DNA of 64,000 nt from Isoetes taiwanensis (lineage: Eukaryota; Streptophyta; Lycopodiopsida; Isoetales; Isoetaceae): the NCBI GenBank assembly GCA_021234155.1, contig JAJEKV010000097.1:3538074-3602073 (forward strand), given 5' to 3'. Positions 59,701 through 64,000 of this stretch are shown here, in pieces; the first letter of the stretch is position 1; every line of letters starts with the position of its first letter. Position numbers and translations under genes: made by a program. The notes below the pieces were generated by a model. It made no database searches and was not told the DNA's origin. It was given only the letters and a program-made list of their open reading frames with translations.

Positions 59701-61790
59701 AATGCGATCATAAGGTTTTTGGAATTTGGATTTTGGGGAATTTTTGGATTTTTTCATATGAATGCGATCATAAAACCATATTCCTTTTTTATGGTTAGGC
59801 ATCTATAAAGATAGTCAACCTAGCAAAAGGAAATTTATTTCTATTTGCAAGAGATCAAATTACAACCACATTGAACATCAGTCTCTATAGTGGTTTAAGA
59901 AATATTTCTCGATACAACACCTGGATTCATACTAACATGTAACCAACAGGGAGGCAAATGTCCTTACTAAAATACTTCCTTGCATTTGCCAACTAGGTTC
60001 AAACTTCCTAGGGATATCGGATTCTTTGTATGAGGAAGCTTCAAAGTACTAGGTTATTGTATGAGCAATGCAAACCTCAATCTTTTTTCGTCCTTTTCTT
60101 CCTCCTTGTCTATATATCTAATTCGTACATGGCATCATATGCAGGATGACTATTTGGACATGACATCTTGGTACAACGATGCTTTTGATGAATTGGAGGT
60201 CCATTTTTGTAAGAAAATGACAAATGTTTGTGTACCATCACCTTCACAAAATGTCAACGTTTTAAACACCCTATTCAAACACCCTATTGTCTACAACTAT
60301 AACTTAAGCCACTTCACTCTCCGGCCATGGAGGGCAACCCTCCGTGCGCAGCACCTTGTTTATTTATCTCATGTTGCTCTCACAATTATTTGTTTTTCTG
60401 CGCTCACAAGAATCATAGTTGTAGCTTTCTCCCTTGGAAGGCCAATGCCAGCATCAATGACAACCTAAGCTCTAAATCGCTCATCATCCGACAAGTAATA
60501 TGAATTGTTAGTATTTGTACTAGCTAATCTTCTGCTTGACTTTTCTCTTATGGCTTTATTTTCCTTCAGCAGAAGTTATGGTGCAAACTAGACCTCTTGC
60601 TTTGCTTTGAAGCAGCTATCAGTGTTGTTAAAGAACTTGTATTCTATGCAATAAATATGTCTTAGCATATGCATACGTATTTAATAGGCATGCTACGCTT
60701 TTTAATGGCCAATTTTTTTAAAACTTCAAATGTTTTTTCATTCTTAATTTTTCGTTCATAGGGCCTGTAAAGAAAATAGTTTTTCTTCTTAGGGTTTAGG
60801 TATGCCACAGAAGAAATAGTGGCTAGGGTTTAGGTATGCCCTGTGAACCGTCTGGTCGATTCTTGCTTCTAATCTATTCTAACCTGCATTTTTTCTTAGG
60901 TGTAAGGTTTTTCGGCCCTGGCTAGATTGATTTCGACCTCAATCAAGTGAGTGGCAGTTTTCTAGTTCAATGTTCTATCACTTTGACCTCTCAGAGAGCA
61001 AATGGGCAAAGATTTTTGTTGGGCAAATGCTCTGTCGTTCCATTGAAGTTAGATATTAGCATTAGTAGGTCTGAAGACCAAATGCCGAAATCAGAGCAGG
61101 TAACTTCTGGAATTTCTTTCTCATATTGTTGGAGTTTTCTTATCCACAATTTTCTGCTACAACAGCTAGTGTATGGAGCTTGTAGAGCATTAGATCGATC
61201 TTTTTAGGCTGTGAACTGAGAACTGAAAGGCAAACTCTTTTTGTGCTTACAAAAATCAGGTATCCAAATCAATCATTTCATCTAGACCACTCCAGAAGAA
61301 TGTGTATGCTTGCTTATTCATATTACAAATTTCCCAGTGCGCATTGCGTGAAGACGATTGATGGTTAAGGGACTGTCTTGAGGATTCCACTCTACTATAC
61401 TCCAGTGTAAGTAGCTAGTCCCAGAGCACTCAGCTTTTCTTAAATCATTTCATATTATGAATGTTTCTGGTCTAGCATTTATATATATAAATCATTATCA
61501 TACTTTTGTAAATTATGTCTAGTAGTTGCTTTAAAATTGATTATCTTGGATTGGGACTGAACAACGAGGAAATCAAATGACGTCCCATTGCTTCGGACTA
61601 CTACTTGTAACACAGAATAGAAGTAGATTGGAATTTGCATGTAGGTCAAGTTAAACAGCTCAGACCAATCTACTCTTTTGGGAAAAAGTCTCCTTTTTTA
61701 ATGCTCTATCTTATTCGGAATAGATCGATTTATATATTATCTCTGTTCCCAATTTTTCTAGGTGCTTGCTTATGGATTGATCTATGCGTT
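56746..61790. other. Intergenic; small duplications, no supported gene
   Basis: A 27-bp tandem pair (CTCTCCCCTTAAGGAGATGC) is at 58838-58890. An approximately 110-bp duplicate (CACACACATTCCAACTTATG) is at 58550-58660 and 59375-59480. A roughly 70-bp duplicate (TTTTTCATATGAATGCGATC) is at 59690-59775. Dispersed repeat G (minus orientation) is at 60300-60362. ORFs at 57872-58123 and 60061-60468 show no family. Confidence 0.45.
60300..60362. repeat. Dispersed repeat family G, copy 4
   Basis: The reverse complement of this stretch matches 33466-33530 with only one or two differences over about 55 bp (CTCCGGCCATGGAGGGCAAC, then CCTCCGTGCGCAGCACCTTG). Confidence 0.8.
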
Positions 61791-61799
61791 GTTGCATTG

Positions 61800-64000
61800 T
61801 GCGGTTAGTAGTAGGTCTTTTGGCCCATAATAAGTTAGCTAGAGGTTTGGACTGCGTTAAGGGGTTTCTTTATGTGTTGTTCTGATCTCTGGCCACAACT
61901 TTAGATTTAATAGGATTGATTTTACAGCCTGAGGCAACTCCAAACTCCTCTAGAATATTTTGAGTGCTGGTAAGGGACCTGTTATCCATCGACACTAAGA
62001 GAAACGTGTCATCTGCAAAATGTCCATTCAAGATTTGATCCATTTCTCCATTATTTGGGAGGGTGATACCTTGGATCATGTTAGTCCTTTTTGCCTCTTC
62101 CAATTTACCATGAAGGGCTTCCATTATAATGAGAAATAGGAATGGAGTCAGTGGACACCCTTGCTTCACTCCTCTTTGCAAGGGGAAGAAAGGGCCACAT
62201 TCTCCATTAATTGAAACAGAGGATCTAGAATTTGAGAGAATTGCTTTAAAGAGAAGGATTACCTCATCTGAAAATCCCAAGGCACTGCATCATTTGAAAA
62301 GAAAATCCCAACTTACAGTGTCGAAGGCTTTGGTGATGTCAAGCTTAATAAGGGCAATATCTTGATTAGAGTCTTTGGCTCAGTTCAGCCCCAACATTGC
62401 AGTAACCATATTATCTAAGATAAACCTGTCCTTTAAATAGGCTGCCTGGGATGTACTAATGATCCTTTCTAGCACACTCTTAAGCCTTCTTGCAATGGTA
62501 CCTGAAATAATCTTATAAATGACATTGGTTAGCGAAATTGGCCTGTAGTCCGAAAGAGTAACAGGCATATCAGTTTTGGGAATGAGTGTGATAAAGCTTG
62601 TGTTGATCCTCGCATCCAAACATTTTATAGCCCTGAATTCAGCCAGTTTAGTGAAACTATCCCCTAGAATGGGCCAAACCTTGATAAAAAATTCCATTGG
62701 GAGCCCATCAGGGCCCGGACTTTTTCCTTTCTCCATATCTTTTGCAATCTGAAAGAGTTCCTCATTGGAAAAGGGCTTCTCGATACTTAAATTTCCTTCG
62801 ACACTTGCTTGGAGGTTGATGAACCCGTTCATGATAGCCAGGGGACAGTCCTGATTGGTGCCCATAATACTTCTGAAATGGTTAGCAGCAGCTAATTTGA
62901 TCTGATCTTCATTTGAGATATCTTCATCCCCAACTCTTATCTCAAAGATATGATTCCTCTTAATTCTGCCTTTCGCTTTGACAAAGAAGAATTTGGAGCT
63001 GCTCCTCTCATCATCCTTAATTTCTCTTATCTTAGCCTTGAGCTTCCATCCTTCAGCTATCCTAATTTCCTCTTTCTCAATTTCTGCTTTAATATTATCC
63101 TTTTCCTCCTCAGGAGCATTAGGAAGTCTATCCCTCAAGTTCTGAAGGGAGGAGAGCTTACTGAGATGAACCTTTTTCCCCCATTCTTTGAGCCATTTCT
63201 TGATAGCTTTAGCAACTTGAATCCACCAGAACATCCAATCTGATTGTCCATTTGGCTTGGGAAACTTAACTAGAACCTCCTGTAATCCATCCATAAAATC
63301 TTCATGGTCGAGGAGGTTGGTATGATTGTTCTTGGTATGATTGTTAGCCATAATTCTCAACTGTTGTGGATAATGATCCGAGAGAGTGTACCCCTCCAAG
63401 TTACTAACCCTGCTGCTGTAATTCCAAAGATTTTCAGAAAGATAATACCTGTCATGAAGACACATGGTGGGGTCTACTGTTTTATCTGTCCAACTGTAAG
63501 AATTTGGCTTGGTTCTGGCTAAAGTTAAGTTGTGGCCCCTAGTGAGCTCCAACCAGGCGTCCTTTTCATTCTTGCCAAGAGGTCTGAAATTCTTGTTTTT
63601 CATGAAGCTGTTAGTTACCATGTTGATATCTTCACCCATAATGCATTCATCAAACTCCAGATTATCAAGACTACTTTTCACCTTCATCCAAATTTTCACT
63701 CTCTCAACATGATTATTAAAAGCATAAATATTTACCAGAGCGAGCTTGATCCTAAAGATAGTGCAAAGAAGAATCTGCCACCTGCCATCCCTACTATTAA
63801 TCATATAGATATCAAAAATATTTAATTTATTTCTCCATGCTATCGCTATACCTGCAGAGGAGTCATTAGCAGAAATAGACCAAATGCAATAATTAGGAGG
63901 AAGAGTTCTACTTATAATATTCTCATGATCAGAATCATGCAGCTTATGCTCCTGTAAAAAACAAAATGTCAGGGTTGAGGGAGGAAAGACAGACCTTTAG
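61800..64000 (-). mobile_element. L1-type LINE ORF2, cut by window end and 3'-truncated
   Basis: On the minus strand a single frame runs from the window edge to 61870 with only two stops (TGA at 62380-62382 and 62290-62292). Endonuclease: CFLQEHKLHDSDH, MGEDINM in place of the usual GDFN, and LSDHYPQ. Reverse transcriptase: KSPGPDGLPMEFF, FITLIPKTDMPVTLSDYRPI, LDITKAFDTVSW, GVKQGCPLTPFLFLI and the catalytic FADDTFLL. The 3' part after SGCKINPIKSK is missing. Endonuclease nicks target DNA and RT copies the element RNA in place. The long frame suggests a fairly recent copy, although the stops disable it. Confidence 0.9.

Noticed and set aside
1-64000. CRISPR arrays, rRNA or tRNA genes
   Set aside because: No regularly spaced short repeats with unique spacers, no rRNA-like blocks and no convincing tRNA cloverleaf were seen; the tRNA-Met match at 48.36 kb is a primer binding site.

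Overview
This window looks like nuclear DNA from a land plant with a large, transposon-rich genome. The evidence is plant-type gene fragments (a mitochondrial-type citrate synthase with introns, an extensin, a MATE transporter, a PPR protein), Ty3/gypsy and LINE elements, a Helitron-like terminus and a histone H3 core with the plant-type REIRKYQK motif. The style of the PPR and LINE fragments makes me lean towards a fern or another seed-free plant, but that is an impression. I found no complete, intact host gene; almost everything recognisable is a mobile element or a broken gene.

Region 1-22,020 holds no convincing protein gene. It is an array of at least seven related non-coding units. Each carries a structured module (M, whose paired arms change together between units), then 0.3-0.6 kb further on a tail block (T), then a (GAA)n tract. 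Three units also have a block D that ends in a strong hairpin. Two unit types are present twice as long direct repeats in the order X-D-X: 2.6 kb (9,208-11,780 and 12,290-14,855) and 3.2 kb (14,954-18,173 and 18,770-21,987). All junctions lie in GAA tracts.

Region 22,020-40,430 contains LINE tails, a Helitron-type 3' end, a degenerate LINE (29.3-33.1 kb, minus strand), a decayed citrate synthase (35.5-37.2 kb, minus), a truncated LTR and a frameshifted extensin gene (39.2-40.4 kb, minus).

Region 40,531-49,976 is the highlight: a 9.4-kb minus-strand LTR retrotransposon. It has TGTGACG...CGTCACA LTR ends, a primer binding site matching initiator-Met tRNA, a TTTTT target duplication and a Ty3/gypsy-type gag. 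Pol is missing. Between the primer site and gag lie several extra ORFs. The first encodes an unknown N-terminal domain, a Gln/Asp-rich VDQ repeat linker, a basic region and a complete, ungapped histone H3 core (residues 37-135 equivalent). Two in-frame TAG codons separate the N-terminal part from the H3 part.

Region 49,977-64,000 has a tandem duplication in which one copy carries a short LINE and the other keeps the empty site, a partial second extensin copy, a PPR fragment, a MATE pseudogene, and an L1-type LINE (61.8 kb to the window edge, minus) that keeps one long reading frame with two stops.

Discrepancies between otherwise near-identical repeat copies cluster at CAG/CTG positions, which may reflect base-calling trouble at methylated CHG sites. 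Some frameshifts reported here may therefore be sequence errors.
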